Positions 19,467 through 36,566 of a stretch of DNA of 64,000 bases are shown here, piece after piece. The notes beneath the pieces were generated by a model. It had not been told where the DNA came from. It saw only the letters and a program-made list of their open reading frames with translations, and ran no database searches. The position numbers and the translations under genes were made by a program. The stretch's first letter is position 1; each line of letters opens with the position of its first letter. The stretch is from Paludibacter sp. (GTDB taxonomy: Bacteria; Bacteroidota; Bacteroidia; Bacteroidales; Paludibacteraceae), in NCBI RefSeq assembly GCF_009712605.1, contig NZ_WASO01000015.1:62001-126000 (forward strand), written 5' to 3'.

Positions 19467-21566
19467 ATGCACCATAGAAAGAGCCTCATGCTGGTTGTCT
19501 TGGTTGCCTTGTCTACATGCATTTCTTTTGCTCAGACGTGGACCGCCGACAACGGTAATGGTACTTATACCAATCCTCTGTTTTACGACGAGTTCTCCGA
19601 TCCTGATATGATTCGTGTGGGAGATGATTTTTATCTTGCAGGTACCACCATGCACGCTATGCCGGGAGTGGTCGTGATGCACTCCAAAGACTTGGTTAAC
19701 TGGGAATTCTTAGGTTATTGTTTCAAAAATCTGAATTTAGGAGATGATTTTAATCTCGAAAATGGTAAGGAGGCATACGGACAGGGTATTTGGGCACCGT
19801 GTATCCGCTATCACAACGGTATGTTCTACATTTTTACCAACGTGAATAACCATGGGATGCAGGTATTTGTGTCCAAAGATCCCAAGGGGCCGTGGATACA
19901 TAAACCGCTCAATATAGAGATTTATGACTTATCCATTCTCTTTGACGAAGATGGGAAAATTTATGCCGTTTACAAATACAACGAGGTTCACTTGGTTGAG
20001 CTAAAACCCGATTTTAGCGGCATTGTCGAAGGGAGCGACAAGATTATTATTCCTGCCGGGAACAATATGGGCGAAGGTCATCATATGTACAAAATAAAGG
20101 GCAAATATTACATTATCAGTGCCAACTATTCTCCCACAGGGCGTATGCAGTGTGCCCGTGCCGACAAGCCTTACGGTCCGTATGAAACCACTGTTATAAG
20201 AGCCGAAGAGACCTTCGGTTTTCAGCGGGGATGGTTAACGGATAATGTAGGTCTTGGGTCCAAGGTTCCGGCTTCCGGTTTTAAATTCAAACTTACTCCG
20301 GCTGCCGACAATTATTTCGGTGCTGTGCCAATGCATCAGGGCGGTATTGTCGATTTGCCCAATGGCGACTGGTGGGGATTTTCGATGATCGACTTTATGT
20401 CGGTGGGACGCACCACATGCTTGTCGCCGGTTACCTGGCAGGATGGCTGGCCCTATTTCGGACTTCCGGGCAATCTGGGCCGTTCGCCTCGTACCTGGCT
20501 CAAACCCAATGTGGCTGCACAGACGATGCCCTCAGCTCCTTATCAGCGCAACGATGATTTTTCAGGTCCAGCACTGCAATCCGTTTGGCAGTGGAACCAT
20601 AATCCGGTGGCTACCAAATGGGAGCTTAACAAGAAAAAAGGAGCATTGCGGTTGCATACTTTGCCTGCCAACGATTTTCTTTGGGCAAAAAATACCTTGA
20701 CCCAACGCGTCATTGGCCCAGAGTCGTATGCCACAGCCGTGCTGGATGCAAGTGCTTTGAAACCGGGTGACTATGCGGGTTTGGCTTATTTGAATATGCC
20801 TTATGCCAGTGTGGGTGTAATGAAGAATGCTGACGGTTTTGTACTTCGTTTCTACGATCAATACAAAAACAGGACTATTGAAGAAAAATTGACCTCCGGC
20901 AAAATAAGTCTGCGTGCATCCGGCGATTACGAAAAGGACATTGCTCAGTTTAGCTATAGCACCGATGGAACGAACTTTACCAACATCGGTGATTCTATCC
21001 GTTTACCGTATCAATTGAAAACTTTCCAGGGTTCGCGTTATGCCTTGTTTGCCTATAATACGCTGGGCAAAGAAGGCGGATATGCCGATTTTGAAGATTT
21101 CAAACTTGTGGAGCCGCTTGCTGACCGTTCGCACAATATTCCTGTTGGGAAAATAATTACCATGATTAATTTAGGAACAGATGCTCCGGTATGGGCTAAT
21201 CCCCACGGAATGATGCACTCTTCAACAGCGGGTTCCAAAGAAGCTCAGGGTGGCGGATGCCAGTTCCGGGTGCACGACAGAGGTAAGGGTAGGGTAGCGC
21301 TGGAAGCATTGAATGGCACCGGCTTCCTTACTGTTGTGGGTATCGGTATTTCGGGTGATGTGCGGCTGATGAAGCAGGAATCGGACGGAGGCTTATTTCA
21401 GTGGGAGGATATGTTGCACAATCAATGCATGTTGCTGTCGTTGAAAACCAATCGTTACGTAGGGCTGACTCCGGGAACCGGCGAACCGTACGCTGCCGAT
21501 CGCCCGGGAACGTTACCCAACCGCAAGGATGGAACGGTATTGAGTTGGAAAATTGTTGGAGAATAG
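19467..21566 (+). CDS. GH43 (subfamily 12-like) with beta-sandwich and C-terminal fascin-like beta-trefoil
   Basis: 699 residues with a signal peptide ending SFAQ (about 23). Propeller: base Asp45 in EFSDPDMIRV, Asp in IYDLSILFDEDG, and acid Glu in MGEGHHMYKIKGKYY. The C2 beta-sandwich begins at DDFSGPALQSVWQWNHNP (about 370-555). Unlike its two paralogues it has about 145 extra residues (about 555-699), including HDRGKGRVALEALNGTGFLT and LSLKTNRYVGL, which read as a fascin-like beta-trefoil and are probably carbohydrate-binding. Likely an arabinofuranosidase or xylosidase with its own targeting module. It has its own leader after repeat copy 2 and is followed by a terminator. Confidence 0.88.
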   Translation: MHHRKSLMLVVLVALSTCISFAQTWTADNGNGTYTNPLFYDEFSDPDMIRVGDDFYLAGTTMHAMPGVVVMHSKDLVNWEFLGYCFKNLNLGDDFNLENGKEAYGQGIWAPCIRYHNGMFYIFTNVNNHGMQVFVSKDPKGPWIHKPLNIEIYDLSILFDEDGKIYAVYKYNEVHLVELKPDFSGIVEGSDKIIIPAGNNMGEGHHMYKIKGKYYIISANYSPTGRMQCARADKPYGPYETTVIRAEETFGFQRGWLTDNVGLGSKVPASGFKFKLTPAADNYFGAVPMHQGGIVDLPNGDWWGFSMIDFMSVGRTTCLSPVTWQDGWPYFGLPGNLGRSPRTWLKPNVAAQTMPSAPYQRNDDFSGPALQSVWQWNHNPVATKWELNKKKGALRLHTLPANDFLWAKNTLTQRVIGPESYATAVLDASALKPGDYAGLAYLNMPYASVGVMKNADGFVLRFYDQYKNRTIEEKLTSGKISLRASGDYEKDIAQFSYSTDGTNFTNIGDSIRLPYQLKTFQGSRYALFAYNTLGKEGGYADFEDFKLVEPLADRSHNIPVGKIITMINLGTDAPVWANPHGMMHSSTAGSKEAQGGGCQFRVHDRGKGRVALEALNGTGFLTVVGIGISGDVRLMKQESDGGLFQWEDMLHNQCMLLSLKTNRYVGLTPGTGEPYAADRPGTLPNRKDGTVLSWKIVGE

Positions 21567-21650
21567 TTGTTGATAAGATTTGTTATAAAAAAACAAGAGT
21601 GCATTTAAACCAAGTGAAAGAAAAGCTATCTAATCGACAATACATACTTT

Positions 21651-21691
21651 GTCTGTTTAAGGTCTATCTGTTTATCAGATCTTAAACAGAC
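21651..21691 (+). terminator. 15 bp inverted repeat hairpin
   Basis: Arms at 21651-21665 and 21677-21691 pair over 15 bp with a single G-U wobble and an 11 nt loop. There is no U-run directly behind it. Ten nt further on is a classical terminator, so the two may form one 3' processing/termination region for the 19467 gene. Confidence 0.5.
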
Positions 21692-21700
21692 AGGTGATAT

Positions 21701-21725
21701 ATCCCCGAATTAAGCGGGATTTTTT
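21701..21725 (+). terminator. Rho-independent terminator
   Basis: ATCCC (21701-21705) pairs with GGGAT (21716-21720) around a 10 nt loop and is followed by a T-run (21720-21725). Confidence 0.5.
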
Positions 21726-22052
21726 GAAGATATAAACCTTTCTACTGACGACGTATTATTCCCGGGTGGCTTTGCTTTCATTCTTTTGAAGCAACAGAAG
21801 TTTTTTATATGGCACCCGAAGATGCCTGTCTCTTTGAGGCAGGTAGCTCTTGTAATACGTTTATTCTAAAAATAATATACTAGAAGCCATTGTTTTTGAA
21901 ATAAAACATTGGTTTGTTTGGCTAAAAACAATTGGCATTTGCTGATTGATGAGATGTTGCATCATCAATAATCCATTTTTCAAGGCCCTTGAAGATGATG
22001 AAATGGTGTAACACGGAGTTTAATAAGACCTTAAAAAGAAAATTATTATCAG

Positions 22053-23609
22053 ATGAAAAATTTTATTTTGCTATGTGTCTGTTTATTGAATGTCACAATA
22101 CTTTCTGCGCAGGACAGTAAAGCCCATAATCCCATTATATATGCTGATGTGCCCGATATGTCGATGATTCGTGCGGGCGATACCTATTACATGAGTAGTA
22201 CTACGATGCACATGAATCCGGGAGTGCCAATCATGAAATCGAAAGACCTTGTCAACTGGAAGATGGTAGGTTACGCTTATTCTACTCTCGGCAATATGGA
22301 TGCTCTGGATCTGAATAATGGTAAGAACAACTACGGGAAAGGCTCCTGGGCTAGCAGCCTCCGTTACCATAACGGGACTTATTACATTGCAACATATGCT
22401 CAAACTACCGACAAAACGTATATTTTCAGAACCAATGACATTGAAAAAGGTAATTGGAAGGTGAGTGAATTTAAGCCGGGATATCATGACTGCACACTTG
22501 TTTTTGACAATGATCGAGCCTACTTGATAACTGGGGGGGGCAAGTTGCGTATTATCGAACTGAACGATGATTTGACCGGTGTGAAAGAAGGAGGGTTAAA
22601 TCAAATACTTATCGAAAATGCAAGCGCACCTGCCGGAAATGTCATGCTTCCTGCTGAAGGATCTCAGTTGTTCAAACATGATGGCAAATTCTATTTGTTC
22701 AATATATGCTGGCCGCGCGGCGGAATGCGTACCGTTCTTGTTCATAGAGCCGATAAGCTTACCGGGCCCTGGGAAGGCAGAGTCGCTTTTCAGGATCAGG
22801 GTGTGGCTCAGGGTGGTATAGTAGATACTCCTGATGGAAGATGGTTTGCTTATTTGTTTCAGGATCACGGAGCGGTCGGTCGCATTCCGTATATCGTACC
22901 CATGAAGTGGGAAAACGGATGGCCGATGATTGGTGTAAACGGAAAATTGCCGGAATCGCTCGATCTTCCTGCAAGCAAAGGCATCAATCCGGGTATTGTC
23001 GCATCTGACGAATTTACCCGCAAACCCGGCGAACCTGCTTTGCCATTGGTTTGGCAGTGGAACCACAATCCCGATAACACTCTTTGGTCGGTAACGAAAC
23101 GCAAAGGCTATCTGCGCCTGACAACCGGACGCGTTGACACTCTGTTCTTGCAGGCAAAAAATACGTTGACACAACGTACTTTCGGTCCGGTTTCTTCTGG
23201 CATTACGGCTATTGATGTAACGAATATGAAAGAGGGTGATTTTGCCGGCCTTGCCCTTTTGCAGCGAAAATTCGGGCAGGTAGGGGTGAAGTTTGCTAAT
23301 GGCACCAAATCGATTGTAATGGTAAACGGTTCGGCACGGGTTCCGGTTGAGGCACAAACTGTTCCACTGACACAGAAAATAGTTTATTTGAAAGCGGAGT
23401 GCGATTTCAGGGATAAAATCGATATCGGATATTTCTTCTACAGTCTCGATGGTAAAACGTGGCTTCCGATAGGCTCTCAACTGAAAATGGAGTATTCGAT
23501 GCCGCATTTTATGGGTTATCGCTTTGGTTTGTTCAACTATTCGACCAAAACCCCGGGCGGTTATGTCGATTTCGATTATTTCCGTATTTCCGATAAGATT
23601 TCCAAATAA
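22053..23609 (+). CDS. GH43 (subfamily 12-like) arabinofuranosidase/xylosidase with C-terminal beta-sandwich
   Basis: 518 residues with a signal peptide ending LSAQ (about 20). Base Asp35 in ADVPDMSMIR, Asp in YHDCTLVFDND, and acid Glu in LPAEGSQLFKHDGKFY. The C2 domain starts near DEFTRKPGEPALPLVWQW. Closely similar in plan to the proteins at 14023 and 19467. An uninterrupted run of eight G (22533-22540) lies inside the propeller and encodes the GGG of ITGGGKLR. The frame is intact here, but the tract is a potential slippage site. It is 18 nt upstream of a GH27 and so starts a GH43-GH27-GH43-CE1 run. Confidence 0.9.
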   Translation: MKNFILLCVCLLNVTILSAQDSKAHNPIIYADVPDMSMIRAGDTYYMSSTTMHMNPGVPIMKSKDLVNWKMVGYAYSTLGNMDALDLNNGKNNYGKGSWASSLRYHNGTYYIATYAQTTDKTYIFRTNDIEKGNWKVSEFKPGYHDCTLVFDNDRAYLITGGGKLRIIELNDDLTGVKEGGLNQILIENASAPAGNVMLPAEGSQLFKHDGKFYLFNICWPRGGMRTVLVHRADKLTGPWEGRVAFQDQGVAQGGIVDTPDGRWFAYLFQDHGAVGRIPYIVPMKWENGWPMIGVNGKLPESLDLPASKGINPGIVASDEFTRKPGEPALPLVWQWNHNPDNTLWSVTKRKGYLRLTTGRVDTLFLQAKNTLTQRTFGPVSSGITAIDVTNMKEGDFAGLALLQRKFGQVGVKFANGTKSIVMVNGSARVPVEAQTVPLTQKIVYLKAECDFRDKIDIGYFFYSLDGKTWLPIGSQLKMEYSMPHFMGYRFGLFNYSTKTPGGYVDFDYFRISDKISK

Positions 23610-23627
23610 CTCCTTGAAAAAACTGTT

Positions 23628-25274
23628 ATGCGAAAATTAAGTCTTGGCCTGGTTGTTTTGTCCTTCTTGTTGGCAACTATGCCGGCTAATTCCAAAGGGA
23701 AATCAAACACTTCAACTCCACGTACGCCGTTGATGGGGTGGGCGAGCTGGAACCAGTTCGGAGCAAAAATTGACGAGGCGCTGATAAAAAAACAAGCTGA
23801 CGCAATGGTTTCATCGGGTCTTGCCGCTGCCGGATTCCGGTACCTTAATATTGATGACGGCTTTTTTAATCTTCGCTATCCGAACGGAACCCTGCGTATC
23901 GATTCGATCAAGTTCCCTAATGGAATGAAATATCTGGCCGATTATATCCATTCAAAAGGATTGAAAGCAGGATTTTATAGCGAAGCCGGCGAGAATACCT
24001 GCGGGTCGCAGTATAGCGGACAACCCGGAGGCGTTGGCGGTGGACTTTACGGTCACGATCAGCAGGATATCGATCTCTTCTTCAAAACCTGGGGATTTGA
24101 TTTTCTGAAAGTGGACTATTGCGGCGGATTGAAGCAAAAACTCGATGAGAAAACCCGCTACACCGCAATCCGTAAGGCAATGAACAATACCGGCCGTACC
24201 GACATCAACTTCAATGTTTGTCGCTGGCAATTCCCCGGAACATGGGTAACTACCATTGCCGATTCGTGGCGTATGTCGCAGGATATCAATTTTGTTCCCG
24301 GATCGAAGGCGCGATGGAAAAGCATTATCGGCATCATCAACCAGAATAAATTTCTGGCTCCGTATGCTAGTCCGGGACATTACAACGATATGGATATGCT
24401 GGAGGTAGGACGTGGTTTGTCGTTTGAAGAAGATAAAAGCCATTTTGCCATGTGGTGTATTCTCTCTTCGCCGTTGGCTCTGGGGCTCGACATGACCAAA
24501 ATCAGCGACGAAACCAAATCGATTATTACCAACCCCGAAGTAATTGCCGTTAATCAGGATCCGACCGGTTTGCAGGCTCATCTGCTGTTCGAAAAAGATA
24601 GTGTACAGGTGTGGGCAAAACATCTCAACGGTCGCCAAAGCAAAGAGTTTGCGGTAGCGCTGCTCAACTTAAAGACAACACCGACCTCGGGCTCCGTTAG
24701 CTGGAAAGATCTCAATATTATAGGTGCTGCCAAAGTACGTGATCTCTGGGCTCGTACCGATTTGGGAACCATGGAGTCGGAATATACGGCTACCATTCCC
24801 GCGCATGGCATATCGTTGGTGAAGGTGACAGCACAAAAAACGAAATTGCAGGACGTCTTTGAGGCCGAATATGCCTGGATCAACAACTTTAACCTGACGG
24901 AGAATAGTGAAATTGTTCCCGATCAGGCAAGGCCGCTGACGGATGCGGCTTGTTCCGGAAAAACCAAAGTAATCAAAATCGGCAACCGCGAAGATAACTA
25001 TATTGAGTTCCGCGATGTGTATGCAGCAGCTGCCGGAAATTATACGCTCACTTTGTATTACACTTCCGAAAATACCAAAACAGCAACGCTTTCTGTCAAC
25101 GAAAAGAAAATCCCGCTTGCCGGTCTGAATTCGGGCGGGAAAGGTGTGGTGGCAAAGAAGTCGCTTTCGGTGAAACTGAACAAAGGATACAATACGATAC
25201 GGATTTCCAATGCAAAAGGATGGGCTCCTGATATTGATAAGATTGAAATTAACCTGAATAACAATAAATTGTAA
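23628..25274 (+). CDS. GH27 alpha-galactosidase/beta-L-arabinopyranosidase with C-terminal CBM35-like domain
   Basis: 548 residues with a signal peptide ending NSKG (about 24). Barrel from TPLMGWASWNQFG. The nucleophile is Asp163 in FLKVDYCGG and the acid/base Asp219 in WRMSQDINF. GGLYGHDQQD and ALGLDMTKIS are further GH27 landmarks. After the C-terminal beta-domain, about residues 405-548 (VFEAEYAWINNF ... DIDKIEIN) form a CBM35-like jelly-roll. The KVDYCG and WRMSQD variants differ from the classical alpha-galactosidase motifs, so beta-L-arabinopyranosidase or another activity is possible. It is 18 nt after a GH43 and 25 nt before the next GH43. Confidence 0.88.
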   Translation: MRKLSLGLVVLSFLLATMPANSKGKSNTSTPRTPLMGWASWNQFGAKIDEALIKKQADAMVSSGLAAAGFRYLNIDDGFFNLRYPNGTLRIDSIKFPNGMKYLADYIHSKGLKAGFYSEAGENTCGSQYSGQPGGVGGGLYGHDQQDIDLFFKTWGFDFLKVDYCGGLKQKLDEKTRYTAIRKAMNNTGRTDINFNVCRWQFPGTWVTTIADSWRMSQDINFVPGSKARWKSIIGIINQNKFLAPYASPGHYNDMDMLEVGRGLSFEEDKSHFAMWCILSSPLALGLDMTKISDETKSIITNPEVIAVNQDPTGLQAHLLFEKDSVQVWAKHLNGRQSKEFAVALLNLKTTPTSGSVSWKDLNIIGAAKVRDLWARTDLGTMESEYTATIPAHGISLVKVTAQKTKLQDVFEAEYAWINNFNLTENSEIVPDQARPLTDAACSGKTKVIKIGNREDNYIEFRDVYAAAAGNYTLTLYYTSENTKTATLSVNEKKIPLAGLNSGGKGVVAKKSLSVKLNKGYNTIRISNAKGWAPDIDKIEINLNNNKL

Positions 25275-25299
25275 CAAATTTCTGATAACCATAATACAA

Positions 25300-26625
25300 A
25301 TGAAAAACAATAAGATGAAATTGATTTTTGGCGCTATGCTCGGACTGTTAGCTGTTTCTTATGTGACTGCTCAAAATCCGATTATCCGCAACCAGTTTAG
25401 TGCAGACCCCACAGCACGTGTTTTCAACGGAAAAGTATACCTCTACCCATCGCACGACATACCTACGCCTCCAGATAAAAACCTACGGAAAGATTGGTTT
25501 TGCATGGCCGATTATCACGTGTTTTCGTCCGATAATCTTACGGATTGGACCGATCACGGAGTGATTGTTACGCAGACCAAAGTGCCCTGGTTGACCAAGA
25601 TCAATTACGATATGTGGGCACCCGATTGTGTGTTCAAAAATGGCAAATATTATTTCTACTTCCCTGTTGGAGGCAGAGTCGGCGTAGCTACAGCTGATAA
25701 GCCTGAAGGTCCTTATACAGTACTGGACAAACCGGTGGAAGGTATTCGTGGTATCGACCCTTGCGTACTTTTGGACAAAGACGGTAAAGCCTACATTTTT
25801 ACAGCCATGGGGCGTATCAGTGTTGCCAAACTCAAAGATAACATGATTGAAGTGGATGGACCGGTACAAACTATCACCAATCTACCTACCAAAGGGCTAA
25901 TTGAAGGTCCGTTTGCGATGGAACGCAATGGCAAATATTACCTCACCTATCCGCACGTTGCCAACCAAATCGAACGCCTCGAATATGCCATGAGCGACAG
26001 TCCTATGGGACCTTATCAGCCGGTTGGAGTCATCATGGACGAATCTCCGTCGAACTGCTGGACCAATCACCATTCTATCGTCAACTACAAAAATCAGTGG
26101 TATCTCTTCTATCACGACCGCGACTACTCTCCCAAGTTTGACAAAAACCGTTCGGTAAGAGTCGATAGCCTGACATTCAATGCCGATGGTACTATCAAAA
26201 AAGTTATTCCTACGTTCCGTGGTGTTGGTTTGTCGGATGCTACGAAAGAAATTCAACTAGATCGTTACAGCAAAATCAGCGAAAAGGGAGCAACGATTGC
26301 ATTTCTTGATACAGCCGATACATTCAAAGGCTGGAAAACGATTTTCGATGCTTCGGGAGCTTGGGTGCAATATAATGCTGTGAACTTTGCCAAGAAAGGT
26401 GCCAAGTCGCTTCAGGTTAGAGCAACATCAGCAACAGGAGGCTCTTTGCAATTGAAACTTAACGATGCTAATGGAGCCGTTGTTGCCAAAATCAATGTTC
26501 CGAAAAGTAGTGACTGGACAACCATTAAAGTTCCTGTTTCCGGCGTGAAAAAAGGAGTTTACAACTTGTGTGTTGTTTCGCAGGATAGCAAACCGGTTGA
26601 AGTCGATTGGATACGATTCGAATAG
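25300..26625 (+). CDS. Secreted GH43 with C-terminal CBM6-like module
   Basis: 441 residues with a signal peptide ending VTAQ (about 25). An alternative Met lies at codon 6. The propeller resembles the cytoplasmic enzyme at 51329: base Asp36 in FSADPTARVFNGKVYLYPSH, Asp in IRGIDPCVLLDKDG, and acid Glu in LIEGPFAMERNGKYY. The C-terminal approximately 120 residues ending VEVDWIRFE form a CBM6-like sandwich. Probable exo-acting beta-xylosidase or arabinofuranosidase on xylo-oligosaccharides outside the inner membrane. It lies 25 nt after GH27 and 20 nt before the first CE1 gene. Confidence 0.88.
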   Translation: MKNNKMKLIFGAMLGLLAVSYVTAQNPIIRNQFSADPTARVFNGKVYLYPSHDIPTPPDKNLRKDWFCMADYHVFSSDNLTDWTDHGVIVTQTKVPWLTKINYDMWAPDCVFKNGKYYFYFPVGGRVGVATADKPEGPYTVLDKPVEGIRGIDPCVLLDKDGKAYIFTAMGRISVAKLKDNMIEVDGPVQTITNLPTKGLIEGPFAMERNGKYYLTYPHVANQIERLEYAMSDSPMGPYQPVGVIMDESPSNCWTNHHSIVNYKNQWYLFYHDRDYSPKFDKNRSVRVDSLTFNADGTIKKVIPTFRGVGLSDATKEIQLDRYSKISEKGATIAFLDTADTFKGWKTIFDASGAWVQYNAVNFAKKGAKSLQVRATSATGGSLQLKLNDANGAVVAKINVPKSSDWTTIKVPVSGVKKGVYNLCVVSQDSKPVEVDWIRFE

Positions 26626-26642
26626 AAGCAATTAAGGATTAA

Positions 26643-27833
<1,191 letters not shown>

Positions 27834-27860
27834 ATGTACGTTTTTATCAACCATAATTAA

Positions 27861-28994
<1,134 letters not shown>

Positions 28995-29011
28995 AACAAG
29001 TATCTGATATT

Positions 29012-29040
29012 TTGCCTGATAGCCTGAAAGGCATTATTTT
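29012..29040 (+). terminator. Terminator-like hairpin after CE1 esterase 2
   Basis: TGCCT (29013-29017) pairs with AGGCA (29029-29033), or alternatively GCCT with AGGC at 29022-29032, followed by the T-rich stretch TTATTTT. It lies 18 nt after the stop of esterase 2. Confidence 0.4.
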
Positions 29041-29045
29041 CATAA

Positions 29046-29066
29046 CCGCAGGTCACTGACCTGCGG
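29046..29066. repeat. Perfect 21 bp palindrome
   Basis: CCGCAGGTCA (29046-29055) and TGACCTGCGG (29057-29066) form a perfect 10 bp stem around one base. It sits in the 173 bp gap between esterases 2 and 3. It could be an RNA hairpin, a REP-like unit or a protein-binding palindrome; the sequence does not decide. Confidence 0.5.
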
Positions 29067-29140
29067 TGAATATAATCCTTCACCTAATTACAACCTGGAA
29101 GGTTGGACGAGGTAATATATCCTATAATCATTTTGAATAA

Positions 29141-30373
<1,233 letters not shown>

Positions 30374-30387
30374 ATCAAGGCATTTAG

Positions 30388-31539
<1,152 letters not shown>

Positions 31540-31580
31540 CAGACATTATATCGATTAAGTGTATAGAAATTTTAATTGCA

Positions 31581-31742
31581 GACCTCTCCTCTCACGACGA
31601 CTTCGTGTCGGAGTCAGATATTTATCGTCTGACCCAACCTCCTCCCCCAAGGGGAGGAGGAGCAAGACAGTGAAATATTTAGAATTCAATTCATTTTGCA
31701 GATTTTCCCCCTCTCTTCGGGAGAGGGGCTAGGGGAGAGGTC
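31581..31742 (+). repeat. Intergenic hairpin repeat, copy 3 (long form)
   Basis: 162 bp. The left terminus GACCTCTCC is followed by a segment of about 42 nt (about 31592-31633) that is nearly the exact reverse complement of the extra segment in copy 1. Then come the usual left hairpin (CCTCCTCCCC...GGGGAGGAGG), the AT-rich centre shared with copy 2, the CCCCTCTC-TTCGG-GAGAGGGG hairpin, and the right terminus. Its right flank (AATTAAGAAATGAATTAAAC type) also matches that of copy 1. Confidence 0.85.
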
Positions 31743-31785
31743 AAATGCGAAAATTAAGAAATGAATTAAACGGTATAATGTTTAA

Positions 31786-33012
<1,227 letters not shown>

Positions 33013-33020
33013 TTAATTCG

Positions 33021-35362
<2,342 letters not shown>

Positions 35363-35371
35363 AAAACGATT

Positions 35372-36535
35372 ATGATCCAGAAATTTATCACAACAGCAGT
35401 GTTGTTCTTCATCCTGATGATTTTGCTGATCGGAAAGGTCAGTGCGCAAGAGGTGAACCCCGGCAAACCGGCGGTAACCAATATTGCCGGTGTCGAATAT
35501 CCGCGTATTTTGGACAACCTGAGCGTAGTCTTCAAAATTAAAGCGCCCGACGCGAAAAAGGTGCAGATCGATTTGGGAAAACTGTACGATATGACCAAAG
35601 ACGATCAGGGTTTCTGGACGGTTACCACGGCTCCTCAGGTTCCCGGGTTTCACTATTATTCGTTGGTTATTGACGGCGTTAAGGTCGTTGATCCTGCCAG
35701 CGAAACGTTTTACGGCATGGGACGCATGGCCAGCGCAATCGATATTCCTGAAAAAGGTGCCGGTTTTTACGAAGTAAAAGATGTTCCGCACGGTGCTCTT
35801 AGTTCCCAATACTACTTCTCGAAGGTAACCAACAGTTGGCGCAGATTGTTTGTTTATACTCCTGCCGGATACGATGTTAATGCAAAAGTAAAATATCCGG
35901 TGGTATACATTCAGCATGGAGGCGGAGAGGACGAACGCGGCTGGGCAGTGCAGGGCAAAACGGATATAATCCTCGACAACCTGATTGCCGAAGGCAAAGC
36001 CAAACCAATGATTGTGGTGATTTCTAACGGAAATGTAACAACCGGTAAAGGTGGAGGCGGGTATAGTAATGCAGCGATGGCTGCGTTCAAAGAAGAAATG
36101 ACGAAAAATATCGTTCCTTTCATCGACAAGACCTACCGTACACTGGCCGATGTCAATCACCGTGCGTTATGCGGCCTTTCGATGGGCGGTGGTCAGGCTT
36201 TTTACGTGGGATTGGGCAGTCTCGATTGCTTTTCCTCTGTCGGTGTTTTCAGTTCGGGAATCTTCGGCGGCATCGCCAACCCGAACGGGAAAGTGTTTGA
36301 TGCAGATAAAGAAATTCCGGGCTTGCTGAGCAACTCAAAATCGTTTAATCAGAAATTGAAGCTGTTTTACGTCTCTGTGGGCGAACAGGATCCCCGTTTT
36401 GAGTTTACCAAAAAGGAGGTGAAGAAATTTCAGGATAGCGGACTGAGGGTACAGTTTGCCTCGTTCCCCGGCGATCACGAGTGGCAGGTCTGGCGCAAAT
36501 CCTTGCACGACTTTGCCTCAAGAGTTTTTAAATGA
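35372..36535 (+). CDS. CE1 esterase 8 (Asp-type triad) with N-terminal E-set domain
   Basis: 387 residues with a signal peptide ending VSAQ (about 26). Closest to esterase 7: [16 protein letters not shown] in the E-set domain, nucleophile Ser270 in CGLSMGGGQAFYV (Cys replaces the usual Ala before GLS), acid Asp in SVGEQDPRFEFTKK, and His in FPGDHEWQVWRKSL. The variable loop is Gly-rich and short (TTGKGGGGYSNAA). It is the last gene of the tandem array; the GH95 gene starts 31 nt later. Confidence 0.92.
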   Translation: MIQKFITTAVLFFILMILLIGKVSAQEVNPGKPAVTNIAGVEYPRILDNLSVVFKIKAPDAKKVQIDLGKLYDMTKDDQGFWTVTTAPQVPGFHYYSLVIDGVKVVDPASETFYGMGRMASAIDIPEKGAGFYEVKDVPHGALSSQYYFSKVTNSWRRLFVYTPAGYDVNAKVKYPVVYIQHGGGEDERGWAVQGKTDIILDNLIAEGKAKPMIVVISNGNVTTGKGGGGYSNAAMAAFKEEMTKNIVPFIDKTYRTLADVNHRALCGLSMGGGQAFYVGLGSLDCFSSVGVFSSGIFGGIANPNGKVFDADKEIPGLLSNSKSFNQKLKLFYVSVGEQDPRFEFTKKEVKKFQDSGLRVQFASFPGDHEWQVWRKSLHDFASRVFK

Positions 36536-36566
36536 GTGAAATGGTGTAATCAATAAAATATTGAAA

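Larger units (their letters stand above)
21567..22052 (+). other. Intergenic region, 486 bp: hairpin plus terminator, no gene
   Basis: Contains a long hairpin (21651-21691) and a terminator (21701-21725). The rest, up to the GH43 start at 22053, is AT-rich. I found no convincing ORF and no exact TAnnTTTG promoter box. Confidence 0.6.

Noticed and set aside
29046-29066. Transposon end or attachment site at the palindrome
   Set aside because: No transposase, integrase, target duplication or partner copy is visible in the window. It is kept only as a palindrome.
36561-36566. TTG start for GH95 at 36561
   Set aside because: The ATG two codons later starts a standard signal peptide and is the more likely initiator.
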